Part shown: in pieces, positions 42,278 through 50,759 of the stretch
Numbering within the stretch: the stretch's first letter is position 1
Layout of the letters: every line of letters starts with the position of its first letter
NCBI GenBank assembly: GCA_002371265.1
Contig: DFGT01000004.1
Coordinates: 2,601-66,600 of the forward strand
Direction: 5' to 3'
Origin: Bacteroidales bacterium UBA3743
GTDB taxonomy: Bacteria; Bacteroidota; Bacteroidia; Bacteroidales; Paludibacteraceae
Length of the DNA: 64,000 nucleotides
Translations under genes and position numbers: made by a program
Notes under the pieces: model-generated
What the model saw: the letters and a program-made list of their open reading frames with translations, nothing else
Told to the model about the DNA's origin: nothing
Database searches by the model: none

Positions 42278-42579
42278 GCGTCAGGAAGACACTGCTTTGG
42301 AGAAAATGCTCCAAACGGCTCAAAAGGTTGTAACATTACAACCTTTTTTACTTTTTTCTTTATTGCGTCAATTGATACACGAAGAAATGCGTCTGTAAGA
42401 CGCTATCTCAGTAACCCCGTACGTGCGCAGTGCAGCGAAGAATGTGCGGGGGGGCGGGGCAGAGAAAGTGTGAAAGCACCGCGTCTGTAAGACGCTATCT
42501 CTGTAACCCCGTACATACGCAGCGTAGCGGAGGATGTACGGGGTATGGAGAATGAAGCCCTAGTGCGTCTGTAAGACGC
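42278..42579. repeat. Two-hairpin repeat array 3 (four copies)
   Basis: A degenerate palindrome at 42278 and good ones at 42389, 42481 and 42565, with CCCCGTAC...GTACGGGG stem-loops between; one stem (CCCCGTACAT / ATGTACGGGG) is perfectly paired. A terminator copy lies at 42322-42347. Confidence 0.82.
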
Positions 42580-42827
42580 TACTTGGTTAACCGTAGGTTA
42601 GTTAGATAATGTTCCCCTAACGTTTATGGAGAAGATTAGGTTGATATATGGAAAATGGTCTGGTGGTAGAAATTTTGGGAAATTTTTGTAAATTTGTAGA
42701 TATTTGAGAAAGATGTCATAGGCATTTGCTTCACGACTTGTTGATTGGAGAGATGTATGTGGAGAGGTGAGAAAGAAGGATGTGGATGAGTGTTTGTGAC
42801 GTGGTAGCATAATAAAATATCAATATC

Positions 42828-45032
42828 ATGGAAAAAATAATTTTAAGTCTGGGACATTGCTTTGGTATAACTAAACTTTCACAAGAATTGACTTTTGAAA
42901 GAGAGAATGTGGTGCTTATTTATGCACCTAACGGTTTAATGAAGACTTCCTTTGCTAAAACACTACAATTATATGGGCAAGACAAAGCAGATAAAGTTAA
43001 AGATGAGATAGAAGATATTCCTGGAAGTATAAGTATAAAGGATGAACAAGGTAATGTCATATCACCAGCATCAATATATGTATCAAATTGCGAAGAACCT
43101 GATTCTGAGACACCGAAAAACATCTCATCATTCTTGGCTGATAGTGCGTTAAAGCAGAAATATGATGATATCCTAAAACGCTTGTCTGATAAGCAGAAAG
43201 CATTATTTAAGGAGATTAGAGATCTTGCGATAAGTACAGATATCGTATCTGAATTCGTTCGAACATTCTGTGAAGATAAACCAAGTCTTTTTTACAGCAA
43301 GTTTGAAGAAGTGATGACAGAAGTTGGCGGACGAGAGACCTGTTATGATTTTAAATATAACAGCATTTTTGATAAGGAAGGAAAAGTTAGAGCATTCATT
43401 GATGCCAATCGTGATGATCTGAAAGAATATTTTGAAAAATACCAAAACATATTACAATCTTCGAAACTATTCAAACAAAAAAATGGCAAAACATTTGGCA
43501 CTTACCAAGCGTCTGAATTGTTTAAATCTGTAGAGGACAATGCATTCTTTGAGGTTAACCATAAAATTGTATTGGGTGATGATGAAACCACAATTGATTC
43601 CTCAAAGTCACTTGAAACTTTAATAAACAATGAGATTTCTAGTATTGTTAACGATCCTAGAGTCAAAAAAGCATTCGATAAGATTGATAAAAAAGCCAGT
43701 GCTAACAAACTTTTACAAAAGTTCAAAGAGATAATTGAAATTCATCCTGACTTAGTTGACAAATTACTTGACTACGACAACTTTCATAAAGAGGTATGGA
43801 AGGGGTATTTTGCTAAATTTAAGGATAAGGCCGACGACCTGCTTGAAGCTTATCAAGAATCCAAATCAACGCTAAACAGCGTGCTTCAACAAGCTGCAGG
43901 ACAAAGAGACGCTTGGGAGAAGATTATAAACATCTTCAATCGTAGATTTTCTGTCCCTTTTGTAGTAAAAATCAAGAATCAGACAGATCTTTTACTTAAT
44001 GAGGAGGCTGCAGCATTATCTTTTGAATATAGAACACAAACTAGTCAAAAAGAAGTAGAGTCAAAGGTACTGGAAGAAGATGTGCTGAGCAAAGGAGAAC
44101 TTCGTGCATTCTACACACTACAGTTGCTTTTTGCTATAGAAAAGATGAAAAACGATTGTGGTAAGGAGCATATACTTGTGTTCGATGATATTTCAGATTC
44201 TTTTGATTACAAAAATAAATACGCGATAGTTGAATATCTTAGTGAGTTGAAAGATGATGCAAAATTCAAGATGGTCATTCTTACTCACAATTTTGATTTC
44301 TATCGAACTATATCTTCTCGTTTGCAAGTTAATAGGAATAGTACATACATGGCTTATAAAGATGGTAATGAAATCAAGTTTCATAAGGCAGAATATTTAA
44401 GGGATCCATTCAAGTATATAAAGAAAAATGCAAATATTCCTGAGTTCTTTATAGCCTTAATCCCTATGGCACGTAACTTAATTGAATATACAAAAGACAG
44501 CACCAACGCAGATTATTTAAAATTAACCTCATGTCTTCATGTCAAAACAGAAACTGCAAAGTTGAAAGTAACCGATATAGAACGAATTTTGAAGTCTTAT
44601 ATTGATGGGGTAACCGGCTTGTCACCAGATGATACAACTCTCAATATAAAAGAATATATTTACAAAGTGGCAGAAACTCTATGTGGCAAATCGACACTTG
44701 ATGAAATACATATTGAAAACAAGATTGTCTTTGCTGTAGCTATAAGGTTAAAAGCAGAGGATTATATGATATCTGAACTTAAGAAGGTTATGAAAGATCA
44801 AGATTTCAATGATTTTTATAGTAACATAAAATCAAATCAGACTTCTGTGCTCTCAAAGAAATTTAACGAATCATGTATTTCAACAGATGACATACAGTTA
44901 CTGATTAAAGATGCCAATTTGATAACACCAGAAAACATACATCTCAATAGTTTTATGTTTGAGCCACTTGTTGATATGTCGGTATGGAGATTGAAAAACT
45001 TATATAATGATGTCAAAAGTAAATTGGTCTAA
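42828..45032 (+). CDS. Solitary AAA/ABC-type ATPase, possible defence protein
   Basis: 734 residues. Walker A is APNGLMKT (33-40), followed by an acidic helical middle region; the ABC-like signature is LSKGELRAF (420-428) and Walker B is ILVFDDISDSF with Asp453-Asp454; THNFDFYRT is the H-loop. This layout fits the AAA_13/RecF-like group that includes PrrC and RloC anticodon nucleases. The C-terminal ~220 residues are helical and contain R549-N-L-I-E553, an R-x3-E pair as in the PrrC active site, with His571 nearer than expected. It is AT-rich, alone, and inside a repeat island. No partner methylase or toxin is seen. Function is unproven. Confidence 0.72.
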   Translation: MEKIILSLGHCFGITKLSQELTFERENVVLIYAPNGLMKTSFAKTLQLYGQDKADKVKDEIEDIPGSISIKDEQGNVISPASIYVSNCEEPDSETPKNISSFLADSALKQKYDDILKRLSDKQKALFKEIRDLAISTDIVSEFVRTFCEDKPSLFYSKFEEVMTEVGGRETCYDFKYNSIFDKEGKVRAFIDANRDDLKEYFEKYQNILQSSKLFKQKNGKTFGTYQASELFKSVEDNAFFEVNHKIVLGDDETTIDSSKSLETLINNEISSIVNDPRVKKAFDKIDKKASANKLLQKFKEIIEIHPDLVDKLLDYDNFHKEVWKGYFAKFKDKADDLLEAYQESKSTLNSVLQQAAGQRDAWEKIINIFNRRFSVPFVVKIKNQTDLLLNEEAAALSFEYRTQTSQKEVESKVLEEDVLSKGELRAFYTLQLLFAIEKMKNDCGKEHILVFDDISDSFDYKNKYAIVEYLSELKDDAKFKMVILTHNFDFYRTISSRLQVNRNSTYMAYKDGNEIKFHKAEYLRDPFKYIKKNANIPEFFIALIPMARNLIEYTKDSTNADYLKLTSCLHVKTETAKLKVTDIERILKSYIDGVTGLSPDDTTLNIKEYIYKVAETLCGKSTLDEIHIENKIVFAVAIRLKAEDYMISELKKVMKDQDFNDFYSNIKSNQTSVLSKKFNESCISTDDIQLLIKDANLITPENIHLNSFMFEPLVDMSVWRLKNLYNDVKSKLV

Positions 45033-45203
45033 TAAGAACCCAAATATAGAGTGGCATAGACACAAATATTATTGGGTTGGAAATAGAATTGTAAAAAATC
45101 TTGACATAAGTCTGTGTATTTTTATAATCTTATTAAATACAATATTATAGGTAAATATGACTTATGAGTTGCGTGTCTACGTTGACACACAAGACTTATG
45201 AGA

Positions 45204-45218
45204 GCGTCCGTAAGACGC
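45204..45218. repeat. Single GCGTCCGTAAGACGC hairpin
   Basis: Lone member of the hairpin family after the ATPase gene, followed by the CTACTTGGTTG tail also seen at 42580. It marks the right end of the repeat island. Confidence 0.7.
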
Positions 45219-45245
45219 TACTTGGTTGTGCTGTGGTAAGTTTCT

Positions 45246-46637
45246 CTATTTTCCTATACAAAAATGCTTAAAGATATTTCCCAGCACTTCGTCGGTGGTG
45301 ATCTCTCCACCTGTGATGGATGCGAGTGCGTCGAGGATGTCGTGTATGTCACGGCTGATGAGGTCGCCGGACAGGTTGGTGTTGAGGCCTTCCTTCACAC
45401 GGCTGATGCCAGCGAGAGCGTCGCAAAGAGCTGCATAGTGGCGTGCACTCGTCACAATGATGTCGTTGTCTTCGCCTGCGATGGATTCTGCGAATCTTGC
45501 CAACGCTGATTCTATCGACTCTTTCCCGACTCCATTCTTTGCGGAGATGGAGAGTGCTGTCGCATCAAAATTGTATCTGTTGTTGAGTAGTCTATTCAAT
45601 TTGTCTTGTTCACAAATGTCTGATTTGTTGAACAGTAGAAGCACAAGTTTATCCTGCAGCTGTTGTGCGTTGATGAATTTAACGATTTCATTCTCGTCTC
45701 GTGATGCGTCGACGATGAGGATCACAATATCGGCCTGCTCCATCATCTTGTACGAACGCTGTATTCCAAGATTCTCTATCGCGTCGTCTGTGTTGCGGAT
45801 GCCGGCGGTGTCGATCAGTCGGAGTGTGTATCCGTCGATCTGCAATGTGTCTTCGATAGTGTCACGTGTTGTGCCGTGGATGTCGCTGACGATGGCTCTC
45901 TCTTCTCCGAGCAGCAGGTTCAACAGTGTCGATTTTCCCACATTCGTCTCGCCGACGATTGCCACCGGAATGCCGTTCTTGATGGCGTTGCCTGCCTTGA
46001 ATGAATTGGCTAACTTGCTAACTCTCTGCTCTATGGCGGCTATCAACTCACGCAGCTTGGCTCTGTCGGCAAACTCCACGTCTTCTTCGCTGAAATCCAG
46101 TTCAAGCTCGATAAGCGACACGAATTCCAGCAACGACATTCTCAGCTGCATCAACTCGTTGGAGAAGCCTCCCTTCATCTGCTTCACTGCGATATGATGG
46201 GCTTTTGCTGATGTCGACGCGATTAGATCTGCCACTGCTTCTGCTTGCGACAGGTCCATCTTTCCATTGAGATAGGCTCGCTGGGTAAACTCGCCATGCC
46301 CTGCCATCTTGCAACCGTTGCGAAGGAGCAACTCAATGATTTTCTTTTGGATATAGATAGATCCGTGGCATGATATTTCGATTGTGTCTTCTCCGGTGTA
46401 GGATTTTCCATCCTTGAAGATGGCACACACCACATCGTCGATGGTCTCATTCCCGTCGGCGATAACCCCATATCTCAACACGTGGGTGGGGCAGTCTTTC
46501 AACTTTTTGCTCTTGCTGAAAGAGAATATCCCGTCGACGATGCTGATAGCATCTGGTCCCGACACTCTGATCACTGCTATTCCACCAACGCCGGCAGCAG
46601 TGCTTATGGCGCATATCGTGCTGTCTCTATCTATCAT
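45246..46637 (-). CDS. mnmE: tRNA modification GTPase MnmE
   Basis: A 463-residue GTPase that, with MnmG, installs the 5-carboxymethylaminomethyl group on U34 of certain tRNAs. The N-terminal folate-binding domain starts DSTICAISTAAGVGGIAVIRVSG and has LRYG; the G domain has GETNVGKST (G1), the GTTRDT switch, DTAG(I) and NKSD. The C-terminal FCIGK carries the catalytic Cys. It lies 11 bases after fmt on the same strand, forming a translation operon with nadK upstream. Confidence 0.97.
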   Translation of the reverse strand: MIDRDSTICAISTAAGVGGIAVIRVSGPDAISIVDGIFSFSKSKKLKDCPTHVLRYGVIADGNETIDDVVCAIFKDGKSYTGEDTIEISCHGSIYIQKKIIELLLRNGCKMAGHGEFTQRAYLNGKMDLSQAEAVADLIASTSAKAHHIAVKQMKGGFSNELMQLRMSLLEFVSLIELELDFSEEDVEFADRAKLRELIAAIEQRVSKLANSFKAGNAIKNGIPVAIVGETNVGKSTLLNLLLGEERAIVSDIHGTTRDTIEDTLQIDGYTLRLIDTAGIRNTDDAIENLGIQRSYKMMEQADIVILIVDASRDENEIVKFINAQQLQDKLVLLLFNKSDICEQDKLNRLLNNRYNFDATALSISAKNGVGKESIESALARFAESIAGEDNDIIVTSARHYAALCDALAGISRVKEGLNTNLSGDLISRDIHDILDALASITGGEITTDEVLGNIFKHFCIGK

Positions 46638-46648
46638 TCCGTCTGCGT

Positions 46649-47620
46649 TTAAGACAATTTATATTCTGCATCGAAACGGAATCCACGAAGAAAATCCTCG
46701 ATGGAAAGGCGTTTTTTGCCTGGCACCTGTATCTGCAAAAGATGAAGATAACCATCTTTTGTGGCGACTTTCAAGAATTTCTTTCCGTCTGTCACGAGTG
46801 TGCCTGGAGTCTCGTTGTGTTGGCAGATTTCCTTTTTAGTTTCGTAGATTTTCATCTGCAGATCCTCTTTGCCTTCAGCAGAGAGGTTTGCCCATGCGGC
46901 AGGGTAGGGAGAAAGTCCACGCACAAGGTTGTGGATGTTTTCTGTCGGGTTGTTGAAATCCAGATGGCAAGTTTCCTTGAAGATTTTTGGGGCTGGTTTC
47001 AACTCTGATTCCGACGCGTATAGTTCCTCCTGAGGTTTTGGCTTGACGGTGCCGGCGATGATGTTCTTGACAGTATCGAGCACAAGGTCGCCACCCATGA
47101 TCATCAGTTTATCGTGGATAGTGCCGACGTTATCTTCCTCATTGATAGCTATTTTCTCCTGTTGGATGATCTTTCCTGTGTCAATCTCATGAGTCAGGAA
47201 GAATGTAGTGATGCCGGTCTCTTTTTCTCCGTTGATCACAGCCCAATTCAATGGGGCGGCTCCACGATATTGAGGAAGGAGAGAACCGTGAAGGTTGAAT
47301 GTGCCGAGACGTGGCATAGCCCACACCACTTCAGGAAGCATACGGAATGCCACCACGATGAAGAGGTCTGCATTGAGAGAGCGGAGTTCGTTCACAAACT
47401 CCTCAGCCTTCAGTTTTTCTGGCTGCATCACGTGCAGATTATTGTCGACGGCATATTGTTTTACTGGTGAGAACTGCAATTTGTGGCCACGTCCAGCTGG
47501 TTTGTCTGGCATAGTCACAACTCCCACCACATTATATTTGTCTTCCACCAGACGTCTCAACGGTTCGACCGCGAAATCTGGTGTACCCATATATACGATT
47601 TTAAGATCTTCCTTATTCAT
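46649..47620 (-). CDS. fmt: Methionyl-tRNA formyltransferase
   Basis: A 323-residue enzyme that formylates initiator Met-tRNA with 10-formyl-THF. It starts LKIVYMGTPDFAVEPLRRL, with NLHGSLLPQYRGAAPLNWAV (catalytic Asn/His region), GITTFFLTHEIDTGKII and RGLSPYPAAWANL. Length is standard. Position: upstream of mnmE (11-base gap) and downstream of nadK (79-base gap) on the minus strand. Confidence 0.97.
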   Translation of the reverse strand: MNKEDLKIVYMGTPDFAVEPLRRLVEDKYNVVGVVTMPDKPAGRGHKLQFSPVKQYAVDNNLHVMQPEKLKAEEFVNELRSLNADLFIVVAFRMLPEVVWAMPRLGTFNLHGSLLPQYRGAAPLNWAVINGEKETGITTFFLTHEIDTGKIIQQEKIAINEEDNVGTIHDKLMIMGGDLVLDTVKNIIAGTVKPKPQEELYASESELKPAPKIFKETCHLDFNNPTENIHNLVRGLSPYPAAWANLSAEGKEDLQMKIYETKKEICQHNETPGTLVTDGKKFLKVATKDGYLHLLQIQVPGKKRLSIEDFLRGFRFDAEYKLS

Positions 47621-47699
47621 AAATAGTTGAGAATTACGAGCTAAAAGTCAGGAATGCCTGCGACATTTCGCATTTATAATTCCTAATTTTTAATTTCAA

Positions 47700-48578
47700 T
47701 TAGTATTTTCTTTGATCTGTTCCCCACATCAGTTTCTCTCGGATAGTAGTGTAGAAAGAGTGGTTGTGAAGACGGATTGTTTTCATGTAGAAATCAGCTT
47801 TTCTCACCTTCAGACGGATATCTTCAGGGAAAACTTCGCATCTGCCGTCGAGGGAAATCAAAAACTGACCGTTGCGGCTCTCCACAGATAGTTCCATCAG
47901 GCAGTCGTCGGTCACGACAAGAGGACGGATGCTGAGGCTGTGTGGTGCGACGGGAGTGATTATGAAATTGGATGCTTGCGGCACTACGATTGGTCCTCCG
48001 ACGCTCATGGCGTATGCAGTAGAGCCAGTGGCAGTGGCGATGATAAGACCGTCGGCCTGATATTTGGTCACGAACTCACCGTTTATATATGTGTTGATTG
48101 CGATCATTGAAGAGGTGTCCTGCTTCAAGATTGCGATTTCGTTGATTGCGTAGTTAAATTTGGAAAATCTTTTTCCGTCGGTAGACAGCTTTAGCAGAGG
48201 ACGGTCCTCCACCTTATAGTTGCCAGAAGCGATAGCCTCTACTGCTTTGACAATCTCCTTTTCACCGTCGACATCGGCCAAAAAACCGAGGCGTCCGGCA
48301 TTTATACCGAGCAGAGGAATCTCACGTCGCGCGATTTTGGCGACAGAGCGGATGAACGTACCGTCACCTCCGACGCTGAATGCAACGTCGGCATCAATCT
48401 CTTTGTTTTCGGCGAAAGTGGTGATATCCTGAGTGTTGACACCATTTCTGTCGAGAAATTCCAAGAAATAGGGCTCACATGTGATAGCCACATTACGTTT
48501 GCCTAGCTCGTAAATGAGTTTTGCAGAATAGATCGCAACCTCCTCACGGTTTACATTTCCAAAAATAGCTACTTTCAT
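47700..48578 (-). CDS. nadK: NAD kinase
   Basis: A 292-residue kinase that makes NADP from NAD. The GGDGT motif is in AFSVGGDGTFIRSV, with NAGRLGFLADVD and the TGSTAYAMSVGGPIV helix-strand motif for NAD binding. The start MKVAIFGNVNREE is the family N-terminus. A -7 box ends 5 bases before the ATG, which would give a nearly leaderless transcript. Probably the first gene of the nadK-fmt-mnmE unit. Confidence 0.96.
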   Translation of the reverse strand: MKVAIFGNVNREEVAIYSAKLIYELGKRNVAITCEPYFLEFLDRNGVNTQDITTFAENKEIDADVAFSVGGDGTFIRSVAKIARREIPLLGINAGRLGFLADVDGEKEIVKAVEAIASGNYKVEDRPLLKLSTDGKRFSKFNYAINEIAILKQDTSSMIAINTYINGEFVTKYQADGLIIATATGSTAYAMSVGGPIVVPQASNFIITPVAPHSLSIRPLVVTDDCLMELSVESRNGQFLISLDGRCEVFPEDIRLKVRKADFYMKTIRLHNHSFYTTIREKLMWGTDQRKY

Positions 48579-48582
48579 ATCT

Positions 48583-48590
48583 CAAAGATA
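48583..48590 (-). promoter_or_regulatory. Candidate -7 box abutting nadK start
   Basis: TATCTTTG on the minus strand; transcription from it would begin at or beside the nadK ATG. Confidence 0.45.
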
Positions 48591-48676
48591 GAGGTGATGA
48601 AATAAAGTTAAATTAAAAAAGGACACTCACCAATATTGGTAAATGTCCCTTATGCTGTATAAAGACAAGCCCTTTA

Positions 48677-48928
48677 TTACTTCTTACGGTTACCGTACTT
48701 GCTAAGGAACTTATCAACACGTCCAGCTGTGTCAACCATCTTCTTAACACCAGTGTAGAATGGGTGAGAAGAGCTAGAGATTTCAAGCTTTACCAATGGA
48801 AGAGTCTCACCTTCGATTTCGATAGTGTCTTTTGTAGCCACTGTAGAGCGTGAAACAAACATATCGCCATTTGACATGTCCTTGAATACTACAGGACGGT
48901 ATGACTCTGGATGAATATCTTTCTTCAT
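48677..48928 (-). CDS. rpmE2: 50S ribosomal protein L31 type B
   Basis: An 83-residue large-subunit protein. MKKDIHPESYRPVVFKDMSN and SSSHPFYTGVKKMVDTAGRVDKFLSKYG are typical of L31 type B, which lacks the zinc-binding cysteines of type A. It has its own promoter. Zinc-free L31 forms often serve under zinc limitation; in Bacteroidales it is commonly the only form. Confidence 0.97.
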   Translation of the reverse strand: MKKDIHPESYRPVVFKDMSNGDMFVSRSTVATKDTIEIEGETLPLVKLEISSSSHPFYTGVKKMVDTAGRVDKFLSKYGNRKK

Positions 48929-48987
48929 TTTATTGAATTTTAATTTTTTTTACTATTTCACTTGGTAACTTATGTGCAATGCGAGTG

Positions 48988-48995
48988 CAAAAGTA
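48988..48995 (-). promoter_or_regulatory. Candidate -7 box for rpmE2
   Basis: TACTTTTG on the minus strand, 59 bases before the start. Confidence 0.5.
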
Positions 48996-49142
48996 AGAAT
49001 AGTTTCTGTTTAATAAAAATCTTTGATGCTTTTTTTGCTAAAATAATGCGTATTGTTGATAAAAGGAGTTTATTTTATGTGTGATGATGCGAGAATTGTG
49101 AACTCTATAGCTCATATTTTTAATATTGGTTCTGTCATAGTC

Positions 49143-49290
49143 GAGGATTGTTAAGTGCCCATGTTTGATTGATTTGGGCCCTAACCCTCTTCCATAGTGC
49201 GAGCCGAAGGCGAGCACATATAAAACCACAGAGAATAAGAGTTCTTAGAGAAAGTCTACGACTTTATTATGAGAAAAAGAGAAGGAAATC
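49143..49290 (+). repeat. GAGGATT-family intergenic repeat, copy E
   Basis: GAGGATTGTTAAGTGCCC, then the long head ending TTGGGCCCTAACCC, CGAGCCGAAGGCGAGCAC, and TTATTATGAGAAAAAGAGA. With copy F it fills the 626-base gap between rpmE2 and the cyclophilin gene. Confidence 0.72.
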
Positions 49291-49313
49291 AATTAATATA
49301 ACGTGGAACGAGA

Positions 49314-49433
49314 TTAAAAAATAGGAGAAAAACGATAGTTGGAGTGACATTAATGAGGATTGTTAAGGGCCCATGTTTGATCGATTTGGGCCCTAACCCT
49401 TCCCCACGTGCGAGCCGTAGGCGAGCACATAAT
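49314..49433 (+). repeat. GAGGATT-family intergenic repeat, copy F
   Basis: Lead-in ATTAAAAAATAGGAGAAAAA and GATAGTTGGAGTG, then GAGGATTGTTAAGGGCCC, the long GGGCCCA...TGGGCCC hairpin head and CGAGCCGTAGGCGAGCAC. Confidence 0.72.
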
Positions 49434-49470
49434 ATAATGTCAATTCGCGAAAAAATCCACCAAATTTTAC

Positions 49471-49478
49471 TATTTTTG
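49471..49478 (+). promoter_or_regulatory. Candidate -7 box for the cyclophilin gene
   Basis: TATTTTTG, fits TAnnTTTG, 76 bases before the start. Confidence 0.5.
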
Positions 49479-49554
49479 CCCGAGAAAGACGGTGGATGTA
49501 TATGTCTGTCGTTGACAAGAAACAATTTTATATAATGTCGTATTAAAGAAAGTA

Positions 49555-50367
49555 ATGAGAAAGAAACTAATATTATTCATCGCCATGTTTATGGCAAGCA
49601 TTATGGGAATGGAAGCAAAAGAAAAAGAGAATTTGGTAAAGATTGAGTGTGAGTATGGCACAATGATTGTCCGTCTTTACGACGATACTCCTCAGCACCG
49701 CGACAATTTCTTGAAACTAGTGAAGGAGGGTTTCTACAACGATTTGTTGTTCCACCGTGTTATAAAGGATTTTATGGTGCAGGGTGGTGATCCTGATTCA
49801 AAGGGAGCTCCTGCCGGCAAACAGCTTGGCGCTGGCGACGTGGGTTATACAGTGCCTGCTGAGTTCGTTTATCCTACTCATTATCATAAGAAGGGTGCTC
49901 TTGCTGCGGCACGTCAGGGTGACCAGGTTAATCCTGAGAAGAGATCTTCTGGATGCCAGTTCTACATCGTTCAGGGTAAGAAATACAACGAGAATGAGTT
50001 GAACCAGATGGAGCGTGCTCTTGGTCAGAAGGCAATGCAGGCAAGATTTGACCAGTTGGTTCAGGAAAACAAGGATTCGATCAAGGCTATGCGTATCAAC
50101 CGTGATCAGGCTGGCCTACAGGCTCTTCAGGACAAACTGGTGAAAACAGTTGAGACTGAGTTCAAGGACAAACAGAGTGTCAAGATGCCTGAGCAGATGC
50201 GTAAGGACTATATGGAGATCGGAGGCACACCATTCCTTGACAATGAGTACACTGTGTTTGGAGAGGTTGTTGAGGGACTTGATGTGATCGACAAGATCGC
50301 CGCTGTTGAGACTAATCCTGGCGACCGTCCTAAGACAGACATCAAGATGAAAGTCAAAATGAAATAA
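49555..50367 (+). CDS. Exported cyclophilin-type peptidyl-prolyl isomerase
   Basis: 270 residues. A signal peptide (MRKKLILFIAMFMASIMGMEA) places it in the periplasm. The cyclophilin domain has LLFHRVIKDFMVQGGDPD with the catalytic Arg and QFYIVQGKKY. A helical, charged stretch of about 65 residues (near 150-215) interrupts the fold before FLDNEYTVFGEVVEGLDVIDKIA completes it; this insertion is common in Bacteroidetes homologues. The product likely helps fold exported proteins. Confidence 0.93.
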   Translation: MRKKLILFIAMFMASIMGMEAKEKENLVKIECEYGTMIVRLYDDTPQHRDNFLKLVKEGFYNDLLFHRVIKDFMVQGGDPDSKGAPAGKQLGAGDVGYTVPAEFVYPTHYHKKGALAAARQGDQVNPEKRSSGCQFYIVQGKKYNENELNQMERALGQKAMQARFDQLVQENKDSIKAMRINRDQAGLQALQDKLVKTVETEFKDKQSVKMPEQMRKDYMEIGGTPFLDNEYTVFGEVVEGLDVIDKIAAVETNPGDRPKTDIKMKVKMK

Positions 50368-50518
50368 AATTCAAAATTATAAATGCGAAATGCTGAATTG
50401 AATTAGAAATTAAAAATGCAGAATGCTAAATTTAGTGTTCTGCATTTATTTTTTGATTTAGAAACTAATCAATTTTGCTTAAATATTTTACTATAGGACT
50501 CATTCTGCAACTGAAAAT

Positions 50519-50676
50519 TAGGATTGTTAAGGGCCCATGTTTGATCGATTTGGGCCCTAACCCAATCTCTTCCGCGAGCCCAAAGGGCGAGCGGTAAAAT
50601 GCTTTTAATTATATAGTGCTCGCCTTACGGCTCGCATTTTGGGAGAGGTTAGGGCGTCAATCCTTGAAATTAAAAA
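50519..50676. repeat. GAGGATT-family intergenic repeat, copy G (two facing halves)
   Basis: Begins AGGATTGTTAAGGGCCC with the long hairpin head, then CGCGAGCCCAAAGGGCGAGCG, then the opposite half GTGCTCGCCTTACGGCTCGC and AGGTTAGGGCGTCAATCC. So one half faces each strand. Confidence 0.7.
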
Positions 50677-50701
50677 TTAAAAATTAAAAATTAATTTTTA
50701 T

Positions 50702-50759
50702 TTAGCATTTAGCATTTAGCATTTAGCATTTAGCATTTAGCATTTAGCATTCAGCATTC
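50702..50759. repeat. Heptamer tandem repeat (TAGCATT)8
   Basis: About eight copies of TAGCATT, the last two changed to TCAGCAT. The stop codon and last residues of the small kinase gene fall within its right edge. A (TTAAAAA)n run precedes it at about 50667. Confidence 0.85.

Noticed and set aside
40313..42579. CRISPR array
   Set aside because: The short palindromes recur at regular distance, but the intervening sequence is itself repeated and forms a hairpin; no spacer diversity and no cas genes.
42828..45032. Confident naming as PrrC/RloC anticodon nuclease
   Set aside because: The R-x3-E pair fits but the His spacing does not, there is no zinc hook and no Hsd genes; only the ATPase type is supported.
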